Shown piece by piece: positions 41,101 through 52,771 of a stretch of 64,000 nucleotides of DNA (positions are counted from its first letter, which is position 1; each line of letters begins with the position of its first letter). Made by a program: the position numbers and the translations under genes. The DNA is from Litoditis marina. Lineage: Eukaryota > Nematoda > Chromadorea > Rhabditida > Rhabditidae. The stretch covers positions 13,853,904 to 13,917,903 of the forward strand of contig OZ038436.1 of NCBI GenBank assembly GCA_964036275.1. The letters are read 5' to 3'. The notes beneath the pieces are model-generated. The model was given only the letters and a program-made list of their open reading frames with translations, did not search any database and was not told the origin of the DNA.

Positions 41101-44082
41101 CTGTCCGATTTTTCATTTTCAGACCTTTCTTTGGTGGAGTACGGTGAAATCGCTGCCCAATTTTTCAATTTGGTATTGAAAGTCAATGGGTACAGTGAGC
41201 AACAACACAAACATGAGTGGACAGGGACAAGGAAACAAGAACGATTTACACACTGCAATGGAGAGTGGGAACAGTGTGTCAGGATTATCAGGAAGGAATG
41301 GAACAGTGGAAAGAAGTGCGCCTAGGGAGCCCAGAGAGGCAGACAGTGTACATGAGACTGAGGTTCAACCATCGGGAATGGAAGCAGTGATATTGAAATC
41401 AGTGACGCGATTGGTGATTCATGCTGAGAAGGAGATAAGCAAGCATACAAGATTGGGAACACAGAGGGATGATGCAATGATGGATATTCGCAAGGAAGCA
41501 GAGGCTTTGGAGAAGTTGGTTAAAGTGGTGGTCGGAGTCAAGCGGAACGAGACAAGTGTGTTGGATGAAGAATTTCACGACACTTTGAAACGTGCAAACA
41601 TCAGAACAGCAGGAGACGTCAAGGACCTGTTGACTTTGGCAACTGATAGTGGAGCAATTGTGCAAGAGATTTGCCAAGTATTGGGATGTAGTGAAGCGGA
41701 TGTGGTTGATACAGTGAGTGTCAAGGAAGCTGTGTTGAATAGTGTGTGTACTACTTTGGACTGTGATCAAAGTGTGGTTGCTGAGAAGTGTGTCCACCGA
41801 GTTATGAGATGTGAAGAACTTGAGAAGAAGCAATTGGAAAGCATCGACAGGAACTCGTTTGTTGATGTGACATGTGGAGAGGTCAAGAAGTCAAGTGTGA
41901 AGGATGAAGATTTTGACAAGCTTTTACAGCGATTCAACAGTGTGAAGCTAGGAAGATCGAAAGATGGCTATGTGAGGTCTAACAGCGGAAGTTCAGTGGG
42001 ATCAGTATTGATGACTGGGTCCGTTGTACGAGAAAGCAGGGATAAGGTGAACACTTGGAAGGACAATCAAGTGAAAGAAGGAGATAGTGGTGGTGGATAC
42101 AATTTGTCACCACAGGATTTTCATTGGTTCGGCGATCAGAGAAGTAATCATGGCAGAACATATATGGGACAAGCTGATCAATCTCTGGGGCGTGATCTTT
42201 TGCAGACACGCGAGGGCGATTCAGAGAAGTCAATGATGTATGAGTTCATGAGGTCACAAGCTGCACCGCCCATTGGTAATTTCAGTGGGGATGGCTCTCA
42301 GCCATGGTCAGCATATGTGAAATCTTTTCTGATCAGGTATCCTAAGGAAGTGTGGAGAGACGATCATCTGAGAGATATGTTAGTGGAAAAACTGACTGGA
42401 TCGGCAAGAGATCATTTCAAGATTCTGAAGAGGGAAGATCGAGAAGGATCGAAAAAGCCGTAGACTCTGTTGATGGCCGCACACTCATGGTTTCCCCGAA
42501 GCAGGAAGAAGTTCCCCGGGTATTTCACCTGAAATTCAACTTTTCCACCTTTTAAAGGTTCAACTTTCAATCTTTTTATCAAACAAATTCACCCTGCATG
42601 TTCAACAAACTTCTCTGATGTTATTCTGATTTTTTCCATTGTTCTCATGATTCCCAGTGAAAATTTCACAGGGTGTCAATTATTTTTGATACGAATGTTT
42701 ATCAGTTTTTGAGAAGTCACAGTTACTACCATAATCTGCATATCACACAGAGTACCATATCACACCTAAAAGACATTATCATGCAAAGATCAAACTACAA
42801 ACACAGCAGAAAACCGTTCCCCGGACCGTACCTTGTAACAGAGAAACAGTGCGATGCATTCCAAGTTCTGATGCCCTCTATCCACGTAGTCGCCAAGGAA
42901 GAGATAGTTGACCAGAGGAGGAAACCCACCGCGGTCGAACAGACGCAGCACGTCTGCGAAAATCAATCAATGACGGTAAACTACAAACTACAGAATGTGC
43001 AAAAAATAGTGAAATGTTTTGATTCCTTAAACCTCAATTAATTTCAAACGTTGGAAAAGAACCGAAGCGCTCTGACGAGTTCAAGATAAAAGTTTGTACA
43101 GGTTATAAAGTCCCAGTAGAGTGTTCGTAGTGTTTGCTATTTTTGTAGTACCCATATACGACGTATGTTGCCCATACCACTGTATTTGTAGTTTGATCCC
43201 GTTGTTTGTCTGGCGAAATTGGTGAACTATGACGTGTATAGAGATCAAACTACAAGTACAACTTGGTAACTCACAATACGCTGCCAACCCTCGTGGGGCG
43301 ACAGCAATTATGTTCTATAGGATTTGTCAAACCGTTGTGGACACCATACCATCGATTTTGTAAGGGGCGGAGTTTGGCGAGCGGCCAGTTCGTCTGCGTA
43401 TCATTGATCTACACACTCTCTCAACTGCTGGCAGATAATCAACGACCGCTCGCCCTGCATCGCTCAATCAATTGAACCCTCTGCTGTCTTTATCGGGAAA
43501 ATGGCGACTATACCAACCTGCAAACTGTCCGTGAGTGTCGCCGCAGATTTTGATGGGTGGCTCCACTTCCACCAACGATGGCTGACTGAGGAACACCCCT
43601 CTGAAAAGTAATTATAGAAATACAAATAAAGTAAGGAACGTATGGAAGGAGAAATGTTCATGTATCTCGAAACTAATCGAGGCACTGCTTGTGTGGATTG
43701 GAGTTGGGTAGAGGAGATTGTTTATATTGTGCATGTTGTCTGTGTTTGTAGTTTGATCACGTTGTTTTCGGTAAACAGTCGTAATTTACGGCGTGTTTTG
43801 CGATCAAACTTCAAAACAAAACGATGGTTCTATAATTCACACCCCACTACCTTGACTGACATCGGCACATACAAGAGAAGTTCGGCATGATAGTTCTTTT
43901 ACAAAACATAGCAAGGGGAACTACAACTTCATTGCGGAACAAGAAAATGGTGAGTATACTCACCTTGCGTACGCACAAAGTGCGTGTAACTCGGCTTCTT
44001 TCACAGTGGTTACCAGCGAGTTTCCGGGAGTTCCGGAGTTGAGAATACGACAAATCATGTCATCAACATCGAGACGAGACAT
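38102..44082 (-). CDS. PP1-type serine/threonine phosphatase, divergent (probably sperm-type)
   Basis: Metal-dependent PPP-family phosphatase. Exons in phase: 44082-43964, 43600-43518, 42953-42832, 40281-40153, 39823-39641, 38589-38518, 38236-38102 (281 codons; a short C-terminal exon is not identified). Start [14 protein letters not shown]. Catalytic motifs all present: [10 protein letters not shown] (canonical GDIHG), [63 protein letters not shown] (canonical SAPNYCGEFDN). Between [11 protein letters not shown] and [11 protein letters not shown] it is about 11 residues shorter than usual, and the RGxSxxFG segment is not visible. Intron 3 (42831-40282) contains a truncated LTR element and a second, partial copy of exon 4. 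Divergence plus a head-to-head MSP gene suggests a sperm PP1 like GSP-3/4 (inference). Confidence 0.85.
38767..39513. repeat. CCCTGA/TCAGGG repeat region with long hairpin
   Basis: CCCTGATTT, TCAGGGAG and related motifs recur at both ends. 39409-39498 is an almost perfect palindrome centred on TCCATATCCGGATATGGA, with arms containing GATTGCACCCCATTTGCCCC. Lies in PP1 intron 5. Confidence 0.75.
39549..39627. repeat. GTTTGTAGTTTGATC hairpin family, copy at PP1 exon 5
   Basis: TGTGTTTGTCGTTTGATCTC pairs with GAGATCAAAGTACAACGA. It lies 14 bp from the donor of PP1 exon 39823-39641. Confidence 0.75.
40202..40421. repeat. 220-bp direct repeat, left copy (intact PP1 exon 4 side)
   Basis: Covers part of PP1 exon 4 (up to 40281) and the adjacent intron. 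It reads identical to 42449-42668 over its whole length, offset 2247. It ends TTTCA, directly followed by TGTTACG, the start of the retroelement. Confidence 0.95.
40422..42448 (+). mobile_element. 3'-truncated LTR retroelement (5' LTR, leader, partial gag)
   Basis: Starts TGTTACGTATTGTGATACT. The probable LTR runs to about 40737 and contains AATAAAG near 40630. It is followed by a primer-binding-site-like TGGGGGCCGAACCGCTC at 40740. The leader runs to the gag ATG at 41186. The element stops abruptly inside gag at 42448: no protease, reverse transcriptase, integrase or 3' LTR. Inserted in the intron of the PP1 gene, opposite strand. Confidence 0.85.
41186..42448 (+). pseudogene. Truncated Gag of LTR retroelement
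   Basis: An open frame of ~420 residues starts [18 protein letters not shown]. Its middle is charged and helical. Near the end it has the retroviral-type Gag pattern ([40 protein letters not shown]). The frame then runs a few codons into duplicated PP1 DNA and stops at 42463, so the natural C-terminus and zinc knuckle are missing. Ty3/gypsy-type by the Gag pattern, medium certainty. Confidence 0.8.
42449..42668. repeat. 220-bp direct repeat, right copy (broken PP1 exon 4 copy)
   Basis: Carries the acceptor and the first 80 nt of PP1 exon 4 (42528-42449, minus sense) and then ends at the retroelement. It would be met first by a transcript coming from PP1 exon 42953-42832. The junction shows short homology: TCGA occurs in gag just before the join. 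Confidence 0.95.
43187..43262. repeat. GTTTGTAGTTTGATC hairpin family, PP1 intron copy
   Basis: TGTATTTGTAGTTTGATC at the left and GATCAAACTACAAGTACA at the right are inverted repeats around ~40 bp. Confidence 0.85.
43739..43825. repeat. GTTTGTAGTTTGATC hairpin family, PP1 intron 1 copy
   Basis: TGTGTTTGTAGTTTGATCAC at the left is answered by GCGATCAAACTTCAAAACA at the right. Lies between PP1 exons 1 and 2. Confidence 0.8.
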
Positions 44083-44557
44083 CCTTTTCCAAACTTCAAT
44101 AAAAGTAACTTAAATAAAAATAAAGGTTCAACTTATAGCCCCCAATTACTTTTTTTCATACTATATTCGTCACGTAATGAAAAACACAAAACCAACAAAC
44201 TTGGTGGTGCGTACAACAAAAAAGTAGCAGTAGAAAAAAGAAAAGAAAAAAAAAGAAGAAAGAAAAAGTAGAAAAGTAGAAAATGAACTGGGTAGCAGAA
44301 TGTGAAAAACCAACCTCAAATAGAGCCGCCCGGTAGGATGTGCGGAATGAAATGGAGTTAATTTACGTGCTTTGCCTGAAAACGTGCCAACTCTAGACAG
44401 ACCAGTTCTCACGTTTTCTTGCAAAGTGAGCTCTTTGTTTGAGATAATTCTTGAGAGCCCCGTTAAAACGCGTTTCCAGCTGACCGTTCGTTTATTTTAT
44501 ACAGGAAAATGCGTATAAAAGCGACGTCCGGAGAGTAGAAATCACATCGCAGCAGCA
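44083..44557. promoter_or_regulatory. Shared bidirectional upstream region of PP1 and MSP
   Basis: 475 bp separate the two divergent start codons. TATAAAA lies at 44514-44520, 38 bp before the MSP ATG. An AGATAA GATA-type site lies at 44442-44447. MSP promoters of C. elegans use GATA sites bound by ELT-1, so this is a plausible sperm-lineage control site (known family feature plus inference). A purine-rich run covers 44221-44285. Confidence 0.5.
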
Positions 44558-45178
44558 ATGGCCCAATCTGTCCCTCCCGGAGATATCCTTACCCAGCCCG
44601 GCACGAAGATCGTCTTCAACGCCCCCTACGATGACAAGCACACCTACCACATCAAGGTATTAGACCTCCTCTCTATCCATCTCTTTTTTTCATTTTCTCC
44701 AACTTTCTCTTCCCTTCTTTCCTCTCTTTATGTTTCGCTCATTTTCTACTTCTCGGTCTTAGTCTCTCTCTGTCTCTCTTCCTGTCGCGCGGTCTCCATG
44801 TCTCTTCCCGGTCTTTTGTCTCTATTTCTATCTTTTTCTATTTTTTCACGTCATTTTTACTCTCACTGCTGCTGCCCACTCTCTTATTTCCAGATCGTGA
44901 ACTCTTCTGCTCGCCGTATCGGATGGGCCATCAAGACGACCAACATGAAGCGTCTTGGTGTTGACCCCGGAAGCGGAGTTCTCGACCCCAAGGAGGCCAT
45001 CCTCATGGCTGTGTCTTGCGACGCCTTCGCCTACGGACAGGAGGACACCAACAACGACCGTATCACCATCGAGTGGACCAACACCCCCGATGGAGCTGCC
45101 AAGCAGTTCCGCAGGGAATGGTTCCAGGGAGACGGAATGGTCCGCAGAAAGAACCTCCCCATCGAGTACAACCCTTGA
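44558..45178 (+). CDS. msp: Major sperm protein (MSP)
   Basis: Cytoskeletal protein that polymerises to drive amoeboid sperm crawling and, once released, signals oocyte maturation. Two exons: 44558-44656 (33 codons, ends HTYHIK) and 44894-45178, giving 127 aa, the standard MSP length. N-terminus [20 protein letters not shown], then [49 protein letters not shown], and C-terminus [10 protein letters not shown]. The TGA at 45176-45178 overlaps an AATAAA at 45178-45183. Head to head with the PP1 gene. Its 3' end has been copied into the collagen B intron at 14157-14263. The intron (44657-44893) is strongly CT-rich. Confidence 0.98.
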   Translation: MAQSVPPGDILTQPGTKIVFNAPYDDKHTYHIKVLDLLSIHLFFSFSPTFSSLLSSLYVSLIFYFSVLVSLCLSSCRAVSMSLPGLLSLFLSFSIFSRHFYSHCCCPLSYFQIVNSSARRIGWAIKTTNMKRLGVDPGSGVLDPKEAILMAVSCDAFAYGQEDTNNDRITIEWTNTPDGAAKQFRREWFQGDGMVRRKNLPIEYNP

Positions 45179-45183
45179 ATAAA
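45178..45183 (+). terminator. MSP polyadenylation signal
   Basis: AATAAA begins at the last base of the MSP stop codon, implying a very short 3' UTR. Confidence 0.6.
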
Positions 45184-45834
45184 GATGTATTTCGAATTTT
45201 CTCGATTGAACCTTGTGCAAGCTACGTAACGTAACTATTTAGCGAGTTAGTTCGAGAGCTACAACGCAACGTTTTCCGGCTCTTTCACCCTGTATATCAA
45301 ACAACATTGTTAATACAAACATTGTTTGTAAAGATGTTTGTATCTAGTAATTTCAAATTGAGAACACAGTAATAACCACAATGATGAGTTTTTAATTTTT
45401 GAGTTTGGAAAGTTGAAAGTAGTTTCTATCTTTTCTATGTTTCAAATATCAATGTTCTAATGGTGGATCAAAGTCGAAACAGTAATATCACTCATTTTCA
45501 TTCTTAGAGTAACAGAACCAATGAGTTTCACTTTCTGAAGTAGAATCCGAATTAACAATTCCAACTTCTCTTGGTAGTATCTTATCCGGAAGAGTCACGC
45601 ATAAAAATACGTTGGCAATTCTTGATTCTAATACTTTAACAAGATTCAGGAGGTCTGGATTTGTTAATGGCTTCAGGTCTATTCGGAGACTAACCGTAGT
45701 CGTTTAATAATAATAAAAATTTTAAAACTCGTCACCAATTCGTAGTCACCAATTCTTTTATTTCTATTTTATTGGCTTAGTTCGGCTGTAAAAAGCTCAG
45801 CACTAAGCTAAATTGAATTGGCAAAAACTTTGAC

Positions 45835-45904
45835 GGCACCCGGAGTCGAACTGTTATCCTCCCGCATGGGGATCGGCCATACTACCGACTGCGCCATGGG
45901 CGCC
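45835..45904 (-). repeat. tRNA-like sequence
   Basis: Minus strand: GGCGCCC at the 5' end can pair with GGGTGCC at the 3' end (one G-U). An A box (TGGCGCAGTCGGTAGT) and B box (AGTTCGACTCC) are present. The anticodon arm (GATCCCCATGCGGGA) is irregular and the length is 70 nt, so it is either a degenerate tRNA or a SINE head. Confidence 0.5.
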
Positions 45905-45995
45905 GCCGTTTAAGGAGTTCTCCCTCATATACCAAGCCAGCAGAGACGCAGAGGAGACAGCAGGCGGTGGGGGTGCGAGAGAAAGCGTGAGAGGG

Positions 45996-46233
45996 TATAC
46001 TTTGTTGCACTCACTTACAACCTCCTACAGTAATATGCTCAAACTTCCAGATCAAAGTTTGGTAGGTAGGCGTTTTTAGGTTTTTTCCCGAATTTCGGTA
46101 GGGTCGTCTGCACCTTTATTACTATAAACTCTGAAAGTTTGAAACCAAGATAATGAATCATGTGTTAGAAGGACGCGTCCTGAATATTTGACGGATTACT
46201 GTATGAGGACATCGTGTGGTGAAACAGAGTATA
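45996..46233. repeat. TATACTTTGTTGCAC inverted-repeat element, copy 2
   Basis: The ends TATACTTTGTTGCAC and GGTGAAACAGAGTATA are inverted repeats, with shared internal pieces (CTACAGTAATATGCT, TTTGAAACC) with 17990-18226. Confidence 0.7.
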
Positions 46234-46390
46234 TGTGTGCTATAACCTTTCCATTTTTGTAATCATTGATGTTCTCTCGAGAGCGAGAAGAGTTTTAATG
46301 TGAAGACGCGACAAGCGAGATTACCGTATACGAAGGAGAAGAGATGGCTCGTTGAGAATTGATAGAATTGAGATTAGGCAGATATAGATT

Positions 46391-46497
46391 ATTCTGACCA
46401 TTCTGAAAAGATTCAACGATCGATTCTGACAATTCTAAAAAAATTCAACAGACGATTCTGACAATTCTGAAAAGATTCAACAATCGATTCTGATTCT
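46391..46497. repeat. ~36-bp tandem repeat, about three units
   Basis: The unit contains GATTCTGACAATTCTGAAAA and GATTCAACAATC with small changes between copies. Confidence 0.75.
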
Positions 46498-46835
46498 ATA
46501 CTACAATCATTGCCCGATTCAAAAGTTTCAAGTTTGCATTATGAAGCAAATTTCATAGTTATCGTAACTTTTATCTTCAAACAAAATAGTTCCGAAATCA
46601 ATTTTGAGATTCATTTTTCTTATTCATTGATACTCTTTCAAATTCAATTGATTGATTCACACAATCAGCTAAGTTTCGTCAGAAACGGAACTAAAGCACA
46701 ACACTGCAAAACAGCGAAAACAAAAAACAAAACAAATTAGGAAGATGGGATATTCACATTTATTTCGATTTCGCTACAGATCAAACAAGTATCTAGATGA
46801 CCGGTTGATAAGTTGATGTGATGTGAATCCGTTTC

Positions 46836-49747
<2,912 letters not shown>

Positions 49748-49749
49748 CT

Positions 49750-49923
49750 GACGGACCAATCTCGTGTCAACGGTCCTTACTGCAATTGAAAAATGTATTG
49801 CAGTTTAAAGGACTGAAGCGTTGCGATCGGACCACATAATCGTCCTTCTTTAAACTGCAATTGAAAAATGTGTTGCAGTTTAAAGGACCGATACTCCGGG
49901 ATTGGTCCACATAATCGTCCTCA
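49750..49923. repeat. GGACGATTATGTGG inverted-repeat family, copy 1 (nested)
   Basis: Contains CCACATAATCGTCC twice, CTGCAATTGAAAAATG twice and AGTTTAAAGGAC twice, as if one copy had been duplicated or nested. It begins immediately beyond the kinase exon at 49747. Other copies: 51997-52119 and 54448-54566. Confidence 0.8.
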
Positions 49924-50176
49924 TTGAGTAGAACCAAAGCGACGGGGAAAGAGAAAGAAATTAAACGAACCGTTTACTTCGGATACGAGTAGAAGAATGA
50001 ATAAGGACAGTGAACAGAATTCAATCACGTCGTTCACGCGTGTTGAAACCTGGAAACATGAAACCTCATGAAAACTGTTAAAACCTTCGCACTCTGGACG
50101 ATATGTATTTCAGGCGGTGTTAGCCTTCGACATAGAACAAGAAACTACCAGAATGATTTGCGCTAATTTCGTCTTC

Positions 50177-50406
50177 CCCCTCCCCTCTCCCCCTCTTTCT
50201 CTCTCTCTCTCTTCTCTCGCTCTTCTCTCTCTTCTCTCTTCCCCTCTTTCTTCTCTCGCTGCCCCCTTTTTATCCCTCTCTTTCCCCTCTCTCGCTCCCT
50301 CTCTCTCTACTTTCCCTTTTTCTCCCTCTTTCCCCTCTCTCTTCTTTCCCTCGTCTTTCTTCCCCTCTTCCTTTTCTCGCTGCCCCCCCTCTCCCTCTCT
50401 TTCCCA

Positions 50407-50492
<86 letters not shown>

Positions 50493-50538
50493 CCCCTCTC
50501 TCTCTCTGCCCCCCCCTCTCTCTCTCTTCTCTCTATCA
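50177..50538. repeat. CT-rich low complexity and (CT)n microsatellite
   Basis: Pyrimidine-only blocks lead into an uninterrupted (CT)n run at about 50411-50488, then CCCCCCTCTCTCTC. Ser/Leu and Arg/Glu frames through it are artefacts. Confidence 0.95.
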
Positions 50539-51996
50539 TTCTCCCATGGTCCCCCCAGCTGATCGGTATATCCGGGTGAAACCCGCCCACCGAATGCCTT
50601 TCAATTGTCCGTTCCAATGATAAACGCGCGCTTTCGCGTGAAAGCCATAGCCTCGTAGAACCTAATATCATTTCTACTAGTTTACATAGTTCATTAAATT
50701 ATACACTGAAAATACTGATAAAATCCTTTCTGTTAAATATAAAGAGAACTTGAAGATAATCTATTCCGATAGCCAATTGCACAGTCACGTGAAACATGTT
50801 AAACACAGCATAACTCAGAAACGTGCAGTGACAAAGTGCACGATGCCTCATTCGAATGTTAACTGTACGTGACTATTCAATTTACTTCTAGTATACCTGG
50901 TTGCACGTGATTTTCTGATGTGCTTCACACGTGTTAAATGACGAGAAAGCCACAGAAAGCTCAGTGCATTTGCATCATAGTAATGAATTCGAGTACAACC
51001 TTCGGCGTGGCATCTGGCTTGGTCAGCGAACTTTCATCTAGATTTGTGACTTCGATATCTCCTGAACGAGTTTGTAGTTCGTAGTTTGGTGACGCGGGAT
51101 AGTACTGGTGGATAAAAAGTCCTCCTGGCGCTTTGTTCACCACTGTGTTATAAAGTTATAACTCCTTTATTAGCTTACAACGTCTGTATTGATGTTAGCT
51201 CAGCTGAAGGGTATTATGTTCCACGCACTTATCACTTTTCACAGTCAAACTCCCTTTAGAATCTCTACATTTCGACCGTTTGTTGGAATAACCTTACAAA
51301 CTATCCAAATTGTTATTGGATTGTGTTTATTCATTAGAAAAACCTATATGAATGCTAGAGCGATAAGGTGATTGGTGGAATGAAGTGAATAGTTCACGAA
51401 ATGTCTACTGAGACTCCTACAGTACATATTTGAACAGACTATTTTCTCATGCACACTTTGGAGATGATAAGTGATTGCAAACGTTGTTAACGTTTCCAAA
51501 AATATTCCCGTAAGTCAACCGCAGTGAAAGTGTTGCATTCATACTATAGGAGTTGCCGAAGGAATGAAAACGACTTTCTCGTTCACTTTCTGTCCGCTTG
51601 TTTCTAGTGAAAGCCGTTTTGGTAGCAAATAAGCATCGATCGTGTAGCTCTATAGGCTCTATCCCGCTGTATTTGTAGTTTGACCCCATTGATTTCTGTC
51701 ACTACGTCTACTTTTTGTTATTTAATCTATGCGCAATGAACTTTATATTATTATTATTATTATCCTCCAATCGAGCTCGAAGGACAGGTTAGCTGTGGTC
51801 ATCTCCTTTATTTCGTTCCTTTTGGTCGCTTTTTTTTTGTGAAAGCCGTTTCTGCTGCAGATAAGCATCGATGTTGCGTCGCCTGGGTCAAAACGGCTAT
51901 CGGGCTGAATCTCCCCAGGAATACTCCGATTCCATCTCAATTTCCATGCAAAGCGACATTTCCACACCGTCCGTCGACTACGACCAGGTGGGTGTT

Positions 51997-52119
51997 TAAA
52001 GAAGGACGATTATGTGGTCCAATCGCAACGCTTCAGTCCTTTAAACCGCAATATATTTTTCAATTGCAGTTTAAAGGACCGATGTAACGGGATTGGTCCA
52101 CATAATCGTCCTTCTTTAA
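51997..52119. repeat. GGACGATTATGTGG inverted-repeat family, copy 2
   Basis: TAAAGAAGGACGATTATGTG at the left and CCACATAATCGTCCTTCTTT at the right are inverted ends. Interior CCGCAATATATTTTTCAATT. The cleanest copy of the family. Confidence 0.9.
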
Positions 52120-52142
52120 ACGGAATATTTCGTTGTTGCTGT

Positions 52143-52207
52143 ATGTATTTGTAGTTTGATTCCCTTTTTTCCGAAACTTTGCTTGTATTCGAATCAAACT
52201 ACAACTG
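52143..52207. repeat. GTTTGTAGTTTGATC hairpin family, copy near 52.2 kb
   Basis: TGTATTTGTAGTTTGATTC at the left and GAATCAAACTACAACTG at the right, a short hairpin. Confidence 0.85.
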
Positions 52208-52222
52208 AGATTTAAGGCAACC

Positions 52223-52422
52223 AGAATAAGTCATTCAAAATAAAAAGTCATTAAAGTAAAAGTCATTTGAAAGTGAAAGTCATCAAGTACAGAAACAGTT
52301 GAGAATCAGAAATTGAGTTTTTGAAAATTTTCGTATTTTCAAATCCTGACTAAAAGTGAATTAATGACTTTTACTTTCAAATGACTTTTACTTTAATGAC
52401 TTTTTATTTTGAATGACTTATT
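52223..52422. repeat. 200-bp palindromic element (AATAAGTCATTC ends)
   Basis: Left arm AATAAGTCATTCAAAATAAA continues with AAGTCATTAAAGTAAAAGTC. The right arm is its complement, ending GAATGACTTATT. Arms of about 50 bp, MITE-like. Confidence 0.9.
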
Positions 52423-52771
52423 TCTAGTACCAGATTTAAGTACTTTCCATAGTGTGCAAACTGTAAAAGCTCTGCCTCGTGGTGGAATCGAAACATACCG
52501 GAAAGTGTGGAAATCCACACCAATAACCATTTGCGCTCACGATTTGTAACTATCGCATACACAGCTCATTTACAAAAACCGCGGATATTTCTATAATGTG
52601 TCCTTTATCGGTTTTTAATATTACAAGTTATATTTTATTTCAAATAAAGGATAACCCTTAACATGAAGGCTCTTAATAGTGTAAATTATAGTGTTCATAT
52701 GAAACTTATTTGTGAACCATTGTTTATCATTGAAACTTTTTTATTTTCAGGAGAACCACCACTTATCCTTC

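Larger units (their letters stand above)
45184..46835. other. Intergenic between MSP and kinase fragment
   Basis: Contains a tRNA-like unit (45835-45904), an inverted-repeat element (45996-46233) and a tandem repeat (46391-46497). No gene recognised. Confidence 0.55.
49930..52750. other. Region between kinase fragment and 182-aa gene
   Basis: Expected position of the kinase N-terminal exons, but none were recognised. A possible orphan minus-strand exon around 51142-50961 (KAPGGLFIHQYYPASPNYEL, open to the left) follows a taacacag acceptor, family unknown. The segments near 51604 and 51840 share GTGAAAGCCGTTT and AAGCATCGAT. Otherwise repeats. Confidence 0.4.

Noticed and set aside
45835..45904. 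Functional tRNA gene
   Set aside because: The acceptor stem pairs, but the anticodon and T arms are irregular; kept only as tRNA-like.
50117..50620. Ser/Leu-rich and Arg/Glu-rich open frames on both strands
   Set aside because: Both come from the CT microsatellite.
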